A DNA stretch of 64,000 nt from Gemmatimonadota bacterium (GTDB taxonomy: Bacteria > Gemmatimonadota > Gemmatimonadetes > Longimicrobiales > Gaopeijiaceae). The notes beneath the pieces were generated by a model. It did no database searches and was not told where the DNA came from. It worked only from the letters and a program-made list of their open reading frames with translations. The position numbers and the translations under genes were made by a program. Shown here piece after piece: positions 42,763 to 51,177 of this stretch. The DNA is taken from assembly GCA_041390125.1 (NCBI GenBank), contig JAWKQN010000009.1, forward strand, positions 62,001-126,000, given 5' to 3'. Numbering within the stretch: position 1 is the first letter of the stretch; each line of letters begins with the position of its first letter.

Positions 42763-43508
42763 GCCGCGCGGTGGTGGTGGCCGGAAACTGGAAGATGAAC
42801 CATGCGCCTGCGGCCGCGGCGGCGTTCTTCAAGGGGTTGCCCGACCTGTCCGGCGCCCGCGCGGAGGTCCTGGTCTTTCCACCCACCCTCAGCTTCGCCG
42901 CGGCCCGCGAGGCCGCCCCCGACCGGATCGCCCTGGGCGTGCAGAACGTCCATTGGGAGGCATCGGGCGCGTTCACCGGGGAGGTGTCGGCCGACATGGC
43001 GGTGGAGGCCGGCGCCACGCACGCGCTGGTGGGTCATTCCGAACGTCGCCACCTGTTCGGCGAGACGGACGAGGACGTGGCCCGCAAGACCCAGCGGATC
43101 CTCGACACCGGGCTCGTGCCTGTCGTTTGCGTGGGAGAGACCCTCGAGGAGCGCCGGGCCGGGCGGGTGGAGCAGGTGATCCTGGGCCAGCTGGACGCGG
43201 TGCTGGACGCCTTCCGGAGCGCCCCCGAGGCGCGGGTGCGGGTGGCCTACGAGCCCGTCTGGGCCATCGGGACGGGCGAGACCGCCACCCCCGGGGATGC
43301 CCAGGCCGCGCATGCGGCGTTGCGCCGCCACCTGCGCGCGGCCCTCGGCACCGAGCGCGCCGACGCCGTGCCCCTGCTGTATGGAGGCAGCGTCAAGCCG
43401 GACAACGCCGCCGAGCTCCTGGCCGAAGCGGACGTGGACGGGCTGTTGGTGGGCGGCGCCAGCCTGAAGCCCACGGACTTCGCCCGCATCGTCGAGGCGG
43501 GCGGCTGA
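42759..43508 (+). CDS. tpiA: Triosephosphate isomerase
   Basis: 249-residue TIM-barrel enzyme interconverting dihydroxyacetone phosphate and glyceraldehyde-3-phosphate. GNWKMN contains the catalytic-site Asn and Lys, HSERRHLFGE the active His, and AYEPVWAIGTG the catalytic Glu. GGSVKPDNAAELL and LVGGASLK bind phosphate. It overlaps pgk by 4 bases. Confidence 0.97.
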   Translation: MSRAVVVAGNWKMNHAPAAAAAFFKGLPDLSGARAEVLVFPPTLSFAAAREAAPDRIALGVQNVHWEASGAFTGEVSADMAVEAGATHALVGHSERRHLFGETDEDVARKTQRILDTGLVPVVCVGETLEERRAGRVEQVILGQLDAVLDAFRSAPEARVRVAYEPVWAIGTGETATPGDAQAAHAALRRHLRAALGTERADAVPLLYGGSVKPDNAAELLAEADVDGLLVGGASLKPTDFARIVEAGG

Positions 43509-43578
43509 GGCTCCGCGATCGGGGCCGCCACCGGAGCCCCGGCCGACCCTGGGGCCGTCGGGTCCGGGCCGCCGCGGG

Positions 43579-43607
43579 TTGACGGGTCCGGACCCCTTCG
43601 AGAGCTT
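43579..43607 (+). promoter_or_regulatory. Possible promoter of secG-pdh
   Basis: TTGACG (43579-43584) and GAGCTT (43602-43607) are separated by 17 bases, about 35 bases before secG. The -35 is strong and the -10 is weak. Confidence 0.4.
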
Positions 43608-43642
43608 TTTCGACTGTTCCAGTCGTCACCCCAACTGCGCGC

Positions 43643-44047
43643 ATGCGCGGGTTCTGGCAGCCCATGTACGGACTCCTGCTCGCCCTGATGGTCCTGGTCG
43701 GGATCTTCCTCGGCATCGTCGTCCTCCTCCAGGCGGGGAAGGGTGGCGGGCTGGCCGCCATGGGCGGTGGCTCGGGCACCGGTGACGTGCTGGGCGGCCG
43801 CCAGGCCACCACCGTCCTGACCCGGGCCACGTGGATCTCCGGCGGCGTCTTCATGGCGTTGGCGCTCATCCTGTCCATCATGTCCTCGCGGGCCCAGGCG
43901 CCGCAGTCGATCCTGCAGCCCCAGGCTCCCGTGACCAGCCAGCCCGCACCGGTGCTGCCCGGCGTGACGGATCAGCCGCTGCCGACCACCGACACGCCCG
44001 GCGGGGACACCCCGCCGTCCGACGACCCGGGCAACCCCGGGCAGTAG
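43643..44047 (+). CDS. secG: Preprotein translocase subunit SecG
   Basis: 134-residue inner-membrane component of the SecYEG channel. Two helices (MYGLLLALMVLVGIFLGIVVLLQ and ATWISGGVFMALALILSIM) flank the conserved loop GKGGGLAAMGGGSGTGDVLGGR. The C-terminal 45 residues are an extra proline/threonine/glutamine-rich tail facing the periplasm or cytoplasm. ATG 43643 is used; ATG 43664 is also possible. Position after tpiA is a common bacterial arrangement. Confidence 0.93.
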   Translation: MRGFWQPMYGLLLALMVLVGIFLGIVVLLQAGKGGGLAAMGGGSGTGDVLGGRQATTVLTRATWISGGVFMALALILSIMSSRAQAPQSILQPQAPVTSQPAPVLPGVTDQPLPTTDTPGGDTPPSDDPGNPGQ

Positions 44048-44057
44048 AGGGCCGTCG

Positions 44058-45116
44058 GTGGCCCCAGGCGCGTCCGACGGGGACCCGGCTCCGGGGCTCT
44101 CCCGCACCGATCTCGTCGCGATCTTCCGGGCCATGGTGCTCGGTCGCGCCGCCGAGGAGCGCCTCGAGCTGCTCTTCAAGCAGGGGCACGTGAAGGGGGG
44201 CGTGTATCGCGGTCTGGGGCAGGAGGCGTCCGCCGTGGGAGCCGCCTGGGCCCTGCGCCGCCGCACCGACGGCACCGGGGACATCATCGGGCAGACGGTG
44301 CGCGCCACGGGCGCGGTCTTCCTCATGGGGGGCACACCCGTCGACTACTTCCGGCAGTATCTCTCGCGGGGGACCGGTCCCACCCGGGGCCGCGAGGCCA
44401 ACGTGCACTGGTCCGACTTCCAGCGCGGGCTGCTGGGCCCCGTCTCACCGCTCGGCACCATGGCCGAGGTGATGGCCGGCATCACGTTGGCGTTCAAGCT
44501 GCGCGGCGAGGACCGTGTGGGCCTCGTGTTCGGCGGCGACGGACAGACGTCGACGGGTGCCTGGCACGAAGGCGTGAACTTCGCAGCCGCGCAGCGGTGT
44601 CCCATGGTGATCGCCCTGGAGCACAACCAGTGGGCCTTCTCCACGCCCACCTCCCGGCAGACCCGATTGCAGAGCTTCACCGGGAAGGCCGCCGGCTACG
44701 GGGTGCACGCCGAGTCCGTGGACGGCAACGACGTGCTCGCCGTGCATGCGGCGGCGGTCCGCGCCGTCGAGCATGCGCGACGCGGAGCCGGACCGGCCCT
44801 CCTGGAGCTGCGCACGTATCGGCGCCTCGGGCATGCCCAGCACGACCCGCAGGACTACGTTCCGGCCACCGAGCTGGCGTACTGGGAGGCGCGCGACCCG
44901 GTCACACGCTTCCGACACGTGCTGGAGCAGGAGCACGGCATCCCCGGCTCCGAGCTGGACCATCACGTCCGCACCGCCGAGGAGGAGGTGCGGATCGCGG
45001 CCGAGCGCGCCGTGGGCGAGCCGGCGCCCGACGCCCGGGAGGCCGGCGAGCAGGTGCGCAGCGACTTCGACGCGCCCATCCCCTGGACGCGTGCCCAACC
45101 GCCCCTTCCTGCCTGA
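44058..45116 (+). CDS. pdhA: 2-oxoacid dehydrogenase E1 alpha subunit
   Basis: 352-residue thiamine diphosphate-dependent subunit. The ThDP motif is GGDGQTSTGAWHEGVNF through HNQWAFSTP. RGLGQEASAVGAAWAL precedes the active-site region. Together with E1 beta and E2 in the same operon it makes a pyruvate or branched-chain 2-oxoacid dehydrogenase; E1 of the alpha2beta2 type. Pyruvate is the likelier substrate in an aerobe with lipB next door, but branched-chain acids cannot be ruled out. GTG 44058 starts 10 bases after secG. Confidence 0.88.
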   Translation: MAPGASDGDPAPGLSRTDLVAIFRAMVLGRAAEERLELLFKQGHVKGGVYRGLGQEASAVGAAWALRRRTDGTGDIIGQTVRATGAVFLMGGTPVDYFRQYLSRGTGPTRGREANVHWSDFQRGLLGPVSPLGTMAEVMAGITLAFKLRGEDRVGLVFGGDGQTSTGAWHEGVNFAAAQRCPMVIALEHNQWAFSTPTSRQTRLQSFTGKAAGYGVHAESVDGNDVLAVHAAAVRAVEHARRGAGPALLELRTYRRLGHAQHDPQDYVPATELAYWEARDPVTRFRHVLEQEHGIPGSELDHHVRTAEEEVRIAAERAVGEPAPDAREAGEQVRSDFDAPIPWTRAQPPLPA

Positions 45117-45125
45117 TACGAGACG

Positions 45126-46190
45126 ATGTCCTTCAACTTCGAGGGAGCGCCGGCGGGCGCCGGGACCGCGCCCGAACGGCCGGAGCACACCCTGCGCACG
45201 GAGCGCGGCGAGCCGGCCACCATGCTGGAGGCCATCGCCGAGGCGCTGTGGGAGGAGATGGAGCGCGACCCGCGGGTCTTCCTGATGGGGGAGGATATCG
45301 GGGTCTACGGCGGCGCCTTCAAGGTCACCAAGGGATTCCTGGACCGCTTCGGCGAGCAGCGGGTGATCGACACGCCCATCTCCGAGGCCGGGTTCACCGG
45401 CGCGGCCGCGGGCGCGGCCCACATGGGGCTGCGGCCCGTGGTGGAGATGCAGTTCATGGACTTCGTCTCCCCGGCCTACGACGTCATCACCAACTACATC
45501 GCCACGTCGCTGTACCGCGGTAGCGGTCCCATGCCGCTCGTGATCCGGGGTCCCGTCGGCGGCGGCAACCGGGGCGGACCCTTCCACTCGCAGAATGTGG
45601 AGATGGCGTTCTTCCACACGCCCGGGCTGAAGATCGTCTATCCGTCCAACCCGTACGATGCCAAGGGGCTGCTCAAGGCCGCCATCCGCGACGACGACCC
45701 CGTGATCTTCGAGGAGCACAAGGCCCTCTACCGGGCTCCGGCCCTGCGGGCCGTCCTGCCCCGGGAGGACTACACGGTCGAGCTGGGCAAGGCACGGGTC
45801 GTGCGGGAGGGGACGGACCTGACCCTGGTGACGTATGGCATGATGGTCCACCGGAGCCTGGAGGCGGCGGAGGTGCTGCACGCCGAGGACGGGGTCTCGG
45901 TGGAGGTGCTGGACCTGCGGACCCTGCTCCCGCTGGACGACGAAGCCATCCGGGACTCGGTCCGCAAGACGGGCCGGCTGTTGATCGTGCACGAGGACAC
46001 CCGCACCGGGGGCATCGCCGGCGAGATCGCCATGCGGATGAACGAACAGGCCTTCGAATGGCTGGACGCGCCGATCCTGCGTGTCACCGCCATCGACGCG
46101 CCCGTGCCCTACGCGGGGACATTGGAGGACTACTTCCTGCCGCAGACGGACGACATCGTCACGGCGGGACGCTATCTGGCTCGCTATTAG
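45126..46190 (+). CDS. pdhB: 2-oxoacid dehydrogenase E1 beta subunit
   Basis: 354-residue partner of E1 alpha. Characteristic: EDIGVYGGAFKVTKGFLDRFG, DTPISEAGFTGAAAGAA, VEMQFMDFVSPAYDVI and GPVGGGNRGGPFHSQNVE. The C-terminal transketolase-like domain binds the partner (DLRTLLPLDDEAI, RLLIVHEDTRTGGIAGEIA). The first 35 residues are an acidic/Gly/Ala N-terminal extension with no clear role. It is followed by a large hairpin (46193-46229) before E2. Confidence 0.92.
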   Translation: MSFNFEGAPAGAGTAPERPEHTLRTERGEPATMLEAIAEALWEEMERDPRVFLMGEDIGVYGGAFKVTKGFLDRFGEQRVIDTPISEAGFTGAAAGAAHMGLRPVVEMQFMDFVSPAYDVITNYIATSLYRGSGPMPLVIRGPVGGGNRGGPFHSQNVEMAFFHTPGLKIVYPSNPYDAKGLLKAAIRDDDPVIFEEHKALYRAPALRAVLPREDYTVELGKARVVREGTDLTLVTYGMMVHRSLEAAEVLHAEDGVSVEVLDLRTLLPLDDEAIRDSVRKTGRLLIVHEDTRTGGIAGEIAMRMNEQAFEWLDAPILRVTAIDAPVPYAGTLEDYFLPQTDDIVTAGRYLARY

Positions 46191-46192
46191 GC

Positions 46193-46229
46193 CGCTCCCG
46201 ACGGGCACGTCGCGTGCCTGCGGGGAGCG
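46193..46229 (+). other. Intercistronic hairpin between E1 beta and E2 genes
   Basis: CGCTCCC (46193-46199) pairs with GGGAGCG (46223-46229), enclosing GCACG-TCG-CGTGC (46205-46217). It begins 3 bases after the E1 beta stop. It may be a terminator, a processing site or a stability element setting E1:E2 stoichiometry. Confidence 0.45.
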
Positions 46230-46335
46230 TTCGGACGGATGACCGAGGAAACCCGGCGCGACCGGGGGGTATGTGCGGGCCGCACCGCCCCCGGGTGACC
46301 GGACGCCCGAGAAGACCCAACAGACGGAGTGACGC

Positions 46336-47733
46336 GTGGCTCGCATCGAAGTTCCGATGCCCCAGATGGGGGAATCGATCGCTGAGGGAACGGTGTCGAA
46401 GTGGCTCAAGCAGGTGGGCGAGCCCGTCGAGCGCGACGAGCCCATCCTCGAGATCTCCACCGACAAGGTGGACGCCGAGATCCCCGCGCCGTCCGCCGGG
46501 GTCCTGGCCGAGGTGAAGGTGGGGGAGGGCGAGACGGTCGAGGTGGGCACGGTCGTCGCCTACATCGAGACCGACGTCAGCGCCGCCGCCGCCCCGGCCG
46601 CACCGGCGCCGGACGCGCCGGCGGCGGCCCCGAGCCCGGCCGAGGCGTCCGAGCCCGCGCCCTCCGCCCCGGCCGCGGCACCTGCCGCGGCGGCCGCGCC
46701 CGCCAACGGAACCGGTCAGGCGCCCGACAGCGCGGAGGAGCGGCTACGCCAGCGCTCCACGCCCGTGGTGCGCAAGATCGCCGAGGAGCACGGGATCGAC
46801 ATCGCGTCCGTCTCCGGCAGCGGGCACGCGGGTCGCGTCACCAAGAGCGACATCCTGAAGCACATCGAGGAGGGGCCCTCCGCTCCGTCGCAGCCCGCCG
46901 CTCCGGCGGCCGCGGCGTCCGCCCCGGCGGCGCCCGCGCGACCCGCGGCCTCGGCGCCTTCCGCTGCGCCGTCCGACCTGTGGCAGCGCTTCTACGGGGA
47001 GGTGCACCATCCGGAGTTCCCGGTGCGCGAAGGTGACCGCGTCGAGACGATGGACAAGATCCGTCGACTCACGGCCGAACACATGGTGTTGGCCAAGCGC
47101 GTGGCGCCCCACGTCCACTCGTTCATCGAGATCGACTTCTCCCGCATCGACGACCTGCGCCGACAGCATCGCGCGTCGTGGGATCAGCAGGGCGTGAAGG
47201 TCAGCTACACCACGTTCGTCGCGTGGGCCTGCGCGCGCCTCCTGGGCCAGTATCCGATGGTGAACGCGGCGGTGTCCGGCAACAACGTGATCTACCGCGG
47301 TCGCGTGAACCTGGGCATGGCCGTGGACCTGAATCCGGGCCTCATCGTCCCGGTCATCCACGACGCGGCCGACCTGTCGCTCGTGGGCCTGGGCCGCAAG
47401 ATCATCGACCTTGCGGAGCGCGCGCGTGGCCGCCAGCTCCAGCCGCAGGAGATCCAGGGCGCCACGTTCTCGATCACCAACCCCGGTGTGCTCGGTACGC
47501 TGGTCGGCATGCCCATCATCCCCAAGGGGACGTCGGCCATCCTGGGCACGGGCGCCATCGAGAAGCGCGTGGTGGTGGTGAGCGATCCCACGACGGGTGC
47601 GGATTCGCTGGCCATCCGCAAGCGTTCGTTCTTCTCGCTCGGCTACGATCACCGGATCGTGGACGGTGCCGACGCGGCGCGCTTCCTCTCCGATCTCAAG
47701 GAGCTGCTGGAGGCGTTCCCCGAAGACGCGTAG
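46336..47733 (+). CDS. pdhC: Dihydrolipoamide acyltransferase (E2)
   Basis: 465-residue core of the 2-oxoacid dehydrogenase complex. One lipoyl domain (residues 1-78) has the lipoylated Lys in EISTDKVDAEIPAPSAG. A long Ala/Pro/Glu linker follows. The peripheral-subunit-binding domain is at about 140-175 (STPVVRKIAEEHGIDIASV, then GHAGRVTKSDIL). A second Ala/Pro linker leads to the catalytic domain, with YDHRIVDGADAARFL holding His and Asp. Start GTG 46336 follows GGAG. No E3 gene is in the window. lipB, which modifies the lipoyl domain, follows at once. Confidence 0.94.
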   Translation: MARIEVPMPQMGESIAEGTVSKWLKQVGEPVERDEPILEISTDKVDAEIPAPSAGVLAEVKVGEGETVEVGTVVAYIETDVSAAAAPAAPAPDAPAAAPSPAEASEPAPSAPAAAPAAAAAPANGTGQAPDSAEERLRQRSTPVVRKIAEEHGIDIASVSGSGHAGRVTKSDILKHIEEGPSAPSQPAAPAAAASAPAAPARPAASAPSAAPSDLWQRFYGEVHHPEFPVREGDRVETMDKIRRLTAEHMVLAKRVAPHVHSFIEIDFSRIDDLRRQHRASWDQQGVKVSYTTFVAWACARLLGQYPMVNAAVSGNNVIYRGRVNLGMAVDLNPGLIVPVIHDAADLSLVGLGRKIIDLAERARGRQLQPQEIQGATFSITNPGVLGTLVGMPIIPKGTSAILGTGAIEKRVVVVSDPTTGADSLAIRKRSFFSLGYDHRIVDGADAARFLSDLKELLEAFPEDA

Positions 47734-47740
47734 GCGCACC

Positions 47741-48415
47741 ATGGACGGAACGGTCCCGAGCGCCGTGCGCACCCTCGAGGTGCGCCGGCTCGGGACCGTG
47801 GCATATCCGGACGCGCTCGCGCTGCAGGCCGACCTTGTCACCCAGCGACGCAGCGAGGAGATCCCCGATCAACTCCTGCTGCTGCAGCATCCCCATGTCA
47901 TCACCCTGGGCGCGTCGAGCGATACGGCCCATGTGTTGGCGGACGCCGGCGAGCGCGCGCGGTTGGGCATCGAGTTGCACGAAGTGGGACGTGGGGGCGA
48001 CGTCACCTATCACGGACCCGGCCAGCTCGTCGGCTATCCCATCCTGGATCTGAAGCCGGACCGCAAGGACCTCCATCGCTATCTGCGTGACCTCGAGGCG
48101 GTCCTGATCGACGCGCTGGAGGCGCTCGGGGTCGATGGAGCCGGACGGCGCGAGGGATTGACCGGCGTGTGGCTGCCGACGGGCAAGGTGGCCGCGATCG
48201 GAGTACGCGTCTCGTCGGGCTGGATCACGAGCCACGGCTTCGCGCTGAACGTCGCGCCCGACCTCGCCTATTTCAGGACGATCGTCCCGTGCGGGATCGA
48301 CAACGAGCGCGTGACCAGCGTTTCGGACGCACTCGGTCGTGGGATCGACGTCGCGGAGGTGGAGGACGTGGTCGTCGCGGCCTTCGCGCACCGCTTCGGG
48401 CGCGTGGCACGCTGA
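47741..48415 (+). CDS. lipB: Octanoyltransferase LipB
   Basis: 224-residue enzyme transferring octanoate from acyl carrier protein to lipoyl domains. The active-site Cys is in TIVPCGIDNERVTS and the Lys in TGKVAAIGVRVS. GRGGDVTYHGPGQLVGYPILDL is the family signature. Its placement directly after E2 shows it serves this complex; lipA is not in the window. It is convergent with the divergent RNase HI gene, 28 bases away. Confidence 0.96.
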   Translation: MDGTVPSAVRTLEVRRLGTVAYPDALALQADLVTQRRSEEIPDQLLLLQHPHVITLGASSDTAHVLADAGERARLGIELHEVGRGGDVTYHGPGQLVGYPILDLKPDRKDLHRYLRDLEAVLIDALEALGVDGAGRREGLTGVWLPTGKVAAIGVRVSSGWITSHGFALNVAPDLAYFRTIVPCGIDNERVTSVSDALGRGIDVAEVEDVVVAAFAHRFGRVAR

Positions 48416-48443
48416 GCGCGGCGGGGCCGGACGTCCGGGGCGG

Positions 48444-48995
48444 CTAGCCGCGGTCGGGGTCGAAGGTGGTGTAGCGTCCTCGGGCCCGCTCTTCCGCGAG
48501 CCAGGCCAGGAATCCCGATTCGACCAGCCCGCCCGACGTGTCCTGTTCCTGCGCGGCCCGGGTCGCGAGATGGTTGGCGTACTCGTTCCTGGGGTGGCCG
48601 GCGTGGCCGCGCACCCAGCTCCAGCGCACCTGGTGTTGCGCGGCGACCCCGTCCAGCCGCTTCCACAGCTCGAGATTCTCGATCGCACCGCCCTTGCGTT
48701 GCCACCCCCGTCGCTTCCACCCGTGGATCCACTCGTTCATGCCCTTCACCAGGTACTGGGAGTCCGAGACGAGCTCGACGGCATAGGGCCGGCTCAGGGC
48801 CGACAGCGTCTCGATGGCGCTGAGCAGCGCCATCCGGTTGTTCGTCGTGTCGGGCTCGGAGATCCACAGGTCGCGCCGGGCCACACGACCGTCGATCTGC
48901 ATCTCGAGGAGGCCTCCTGCGCCCCCGGGCGTCGCCCGGTGCTGGAACTGGTTGCCCAGGCAGGATTCGTCCACGTGGATGACCACCGTCTGCAT
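48444..48995 (-). CDS. rnhA: Divergent RNase HI-like protein with altered active site
   Basis: 183-residue protein clearly homologous to RNase HI across its length: DESCLGN, TTNNRM, VSDSQYLVKGMNEWI and WSWVRGHAGHPRNEYAN. The canonical catalytic set is Asp10, Glu48, Asp70 and Asp134 in E. coli. Here the second is Ala56 (NNRMAL instead of NNRMEL) and the fourth Asn141 (NEYAN instead of NERCD); Asp9 and Asp78 remain. The DGS of the first motif is DES. It may be an inactive or repurposed hybrid-binding protein, or a subfamily with changed chemistry. The C-terminal 35 residues are extra. Start 48995 is inferred from family length. Confidence 0.85.
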   Translation of the reverse strand: MQTVVIHVDESCLGNQFQHRATPGGAGGLLEMQIDGRVARRDLWISEPDTTNNRMALLSAIETLSALSRPYAVELVSDSQYLVKGMNEWIHGWKRRGWQRKGGAIENLELWKRLDGVAAQHQVRWSWVRGHAGHPRNEYANHLATRAAQEQDTSGGLVESGFLAWLAEERARGRYTTFDPDRG

Positions 48996-49119
48996 CGGAC
49001 CTCGGGGCGTGGTAGGGAAGGGCGGTCGGGCGGGCGCAACTTGTGACGATGTCCCGGCGTCGGCCAGAGCCCCGCAGGGCCCGAGGGGCCGCGCAGAGCC
49101 CCGTGTCGGCGCGGACGGG

Positions 49120-49147
49120 TTGACCGCGCGGTGCGGTGCTCTAGCTT
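49120..49147 (+). promoter_or_regulatory. Promoter of carA
   Basis: TTGACC (49120-49125), 16-base spacer and TAGCTT (49142-49147). The -10 ends 10 bases before the carA ATG, so the message would be leaderless or nearly so, which fits the lack of a ribosome site. Confidence 0.6.
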
Positions 49148-49157
49148 TGGGGCCGAC

Positions 49158-50291
49158 ATGGTCAGACCCGCGGGAACGCCCGCCTACCTTCTCCTGGAAG
49201 ACGGCCGTCGCTTCGACGGCACCGCCCTCGGTGCGGAGGGCGTGGCGTTCGGTGAGGTGGTGTTCAACACCTCGATGAGCGGCTACCAGGAAGTGCTGAC
49301 CGATCCGTCGTACGCCGGGCAGCTCGTCACCATGACGTACCCGCTGATCGGCAACTACGGCGTCAATGCCGAAGACGAGGAGTCCGCGCTCCCGCGCGTC
49401 GCCGGGTTCGTCGTGCGGGAGATCGCGCGTCTGCACAGCTCCTGGCGCGCCACCGAAGCCCTCCCCGACTATCTGGCCCGCCATGGCGTCGTGGGCATCA
49501 CCGACGTGGACACGCGGGCGCTGACGCGCCACATCCGCTCGGTCGGTGCCATGCGCGGCGCGATCGCGCCGACCACGGAGGACGCCGACGGCCTGCTCGA
49601 GCGCATCCGCGCGCAGCCGGCGATGGAAGGGCTCGACCTCGCCACGGGCGTCTCCACCTTCGAACCGTACGAGATCCCCGCGGAGGGGAGCGAGCGGTTC
49701 CACGTGGTCGCCTACGACTTCGGCGTGAAGGCGCATTCTCCGAAGCTGCTCGCCGAGCGTGGGTGCCGCGTCACGGTCGTGCCGGCCGGGACCGACCTCG
49801 CCGGGATCGACGCGCTGCGACCCCACGGCCTGTTCGTATCGAACGGGCCGGGAGATCCCGCGGCGGTCGGGCAGGCGGCCCACGCGATCCGCGAGCTTTC
49901 CGCCCGCGACGTCCCGGTGTTCGGGATCTGCCTCGGGCATCAGCTCATCTGCCGCGCCTTCGGGGGCCACACCTACAAGCTTCCGTTCGGGCATCACGGC
50001 GGTAACCACCCCGTGCGCAACCTCGACAAGGACACCGTCGAGATCACGGCCCAGAACCACGGATTCGCCGTCCGCATGGGGGAAGGGCGCGAGATCCCGG
50101 GCGCTCCCGACCTGGAGCTCACGCACGTCAACCTGTACGACGGCACGTGCGAAGGCGCCCGTCACCGGAGCCGACCCGTCTTCTGCGTGCAGTACCACCC
50201 CGAGGCGGCACCCGGACCCCACGACAGCCGCTACCTCTTCGACGACTTCCTGGCGCTCCTCGAATCCCGCGCCGGACGACCCCAGGGCTGA
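49158..50291 (+). CDS. carA: Carbamoyl-phosphate synthase small subunit
   Basis: 377-residue glutamine amidotransferase subunit supplying ammonia for carbamoyl phosphate (arginine and pyrimidine pathways). N-terminal domain: LEDGRRFDGTALG and FNTSMSGYQEVLTDPSY. The class-I glutaminase triad is Cys in GICLGHQLICRAFGG, with His and Glu in QYHPEAAPGPHDS. ATG 49158 is preferred to GTG 49131 because the promoter leaves no room for the longer form. carB is not adjacent. Confidence 0.95.
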   Translation: MVRPAGTPAYLLLEDGRRFDGTALGAEGVAFGEVVFNTSMSGYQEVLTDPSYAGQLVTMTYPLIGNYGVNAEDEESALPRVAGFVVREIARLHSSWRATEALPDYLARHGVVGITDVDTRALTRHIRSVGAMRGAIAPTTEDADGLLERIRAQPAMEGLDLATGVSTFEPYEIPAEGSERFHVVAYDFGVKAHSPKLLAERGCRVTVVPAGTDLAGIDALRPHGLFVSNGPGDPAAVGQAAHAIRELSARDVPVFGICLGHQLICRAFGGHTYKLPFGHHGGNHPVRNLDKDTVEITAQNHGFAVRMGEGREIPGAPDLELTHVNLYDGTCEGARHRSRPVFCVQYHPEAAPGPHDSRYLFDDFLALLESRAGRPQG

Positions 50292-50341
50292 GACGGCGGT
50301 CGGCCCCGGGGCCGACCGGGGACCGTAGGTCCGCTTCCCAC

Positions 50342-50371
50342 TTGACGTTGGGACGATCGCCCCGTTACCCT
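50342..50371 (+). promoter_or_regulatory. Promoter of the HU gene
   Basis: TTGACG (50342-50347), 18-base spacer and TACCCT (50366-50371), leaving a leader of about 85 bases that ends in AGGAGG before the ATG. Confidence 0.5.
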
Positions 50372-50461
50372 TCGGCCTTTCAGGGGGACCTCAACACCCC
50401 CCGTCACCGGCCCTGCCCCCGGGGGCAGCCCCGCCCCAGGGCTGGCAGCGAGGAGGTTGGC

Positions 50462-50770
50462 ATGACGAAGGCCGATCTGGTGGAACAGGTGGCAGAGGCC
50501 ATCGGGCCGGGGGTCACGAAGAAGGACTGTGCCCTCGTCGTCGATGGATTCCTCAACGCCCTCAAATCCGCCCTCGCCAAGGGCGAGAACATCGAGATCC
50601 GCGGCTTCGGCACCTTCAAGGTGAGAGGCCGCCGTAGCCGCATGGCGCGCAATCCCCGCACCGGGGATGCGGTCCGCGTCCCGTCGCGTGCCGTCCCGGT
50701 CTTCAAGCCTTCAAAGCACCTGCGGGCCCGGGTCGCTCGGCTCGAGCTTCCGGACGACGACGAGGAATAG
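50462..50770 (+). CDS. hup: HU-family DNA-binding protein
   Basis: 102-residue nucleoid protein. MTKADLVEQVAEAIG is the dimerising helix region and IEIRGFGTFKVRGRRSRMARNPRTG is the DNA-binding arm. The last 12 residues are an acidic extension (LPDDDEE). The ATG follows AGGAGG, and a longer frame upstream is not HU-like. It could equally be an IHF-type subunit; a single gene of this kind is most simply HU. Confidence 0.92.
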   Translation: MTKADLVEQVAEAIGPGVTKKDCALVVDGFLNALKSALAKGENIEIRGFGTFKVRGRRSRMARNPRTGDAVRVPSRAVPVFKPSKHLRARVARLELPDDDEE

Positions 50771-50919
50771 CCGCGGGAGCGTCGCCGCCGAACACGTTGG
50801 CGTACATCGTGTTGGGCGCATCCACTTCATCTCCGCCATGACGAGCGGCCGACCCGGCGGACCCGCGCGGTCCGACACGAGCCCGGAACCCCGCTCGCGG
50901 ACGCCGGTGTAGCGCACGC

Positions 50920-51171
50920 ATGAGCCTTCGCGTCCAGACCCTGTTGTTCGCCGCCTACCGGGACCTGGCCGGCACCGGCTCGGTCGAGGTCGACCTCCGG
51001 GACGGCGCCACCGTGGCCGACCTGGTCAGCGCCCTCCGGTCCCGGGGCGGCGGCTTCGCGCGCCTCCCGGAGCAGCCCGCCGTGGCGGTCAACCACCGCT
51101 ACGCGCGCCCGGACCGACCGTTGTCCGCCGGCGATGAGGTGGCGCTGATCCCCCCCGTCGCCGGGGGCTGA
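50920..51171 (+). CDS. moaD: MoaD/ThiS-family sulfur carrier
   Basis: 83-residue ubiquitin-like protein ending in the required Gly-Gly (PPVAGG), which carries sulfur as a thiocarboxylate for molybdopterin synthase. LRDGATVADLVSALRSRG and VNHRYARPDRPLSAGDEVALIPP are typical. moaE and moaA downstream support MoaD over ThiS. Six bases separate it from a glycosyltransferase gene. Confidence 0.85.
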   Translation: MSLRVQTLLFAAYRDLAGTGSVEVDLRDGATVADLVSALRSRGGGFARLPEQPAVAVNHRYARPDRPLSAGDEVALIPPVAGG

Positions 51172-51177
51172 TCCACG

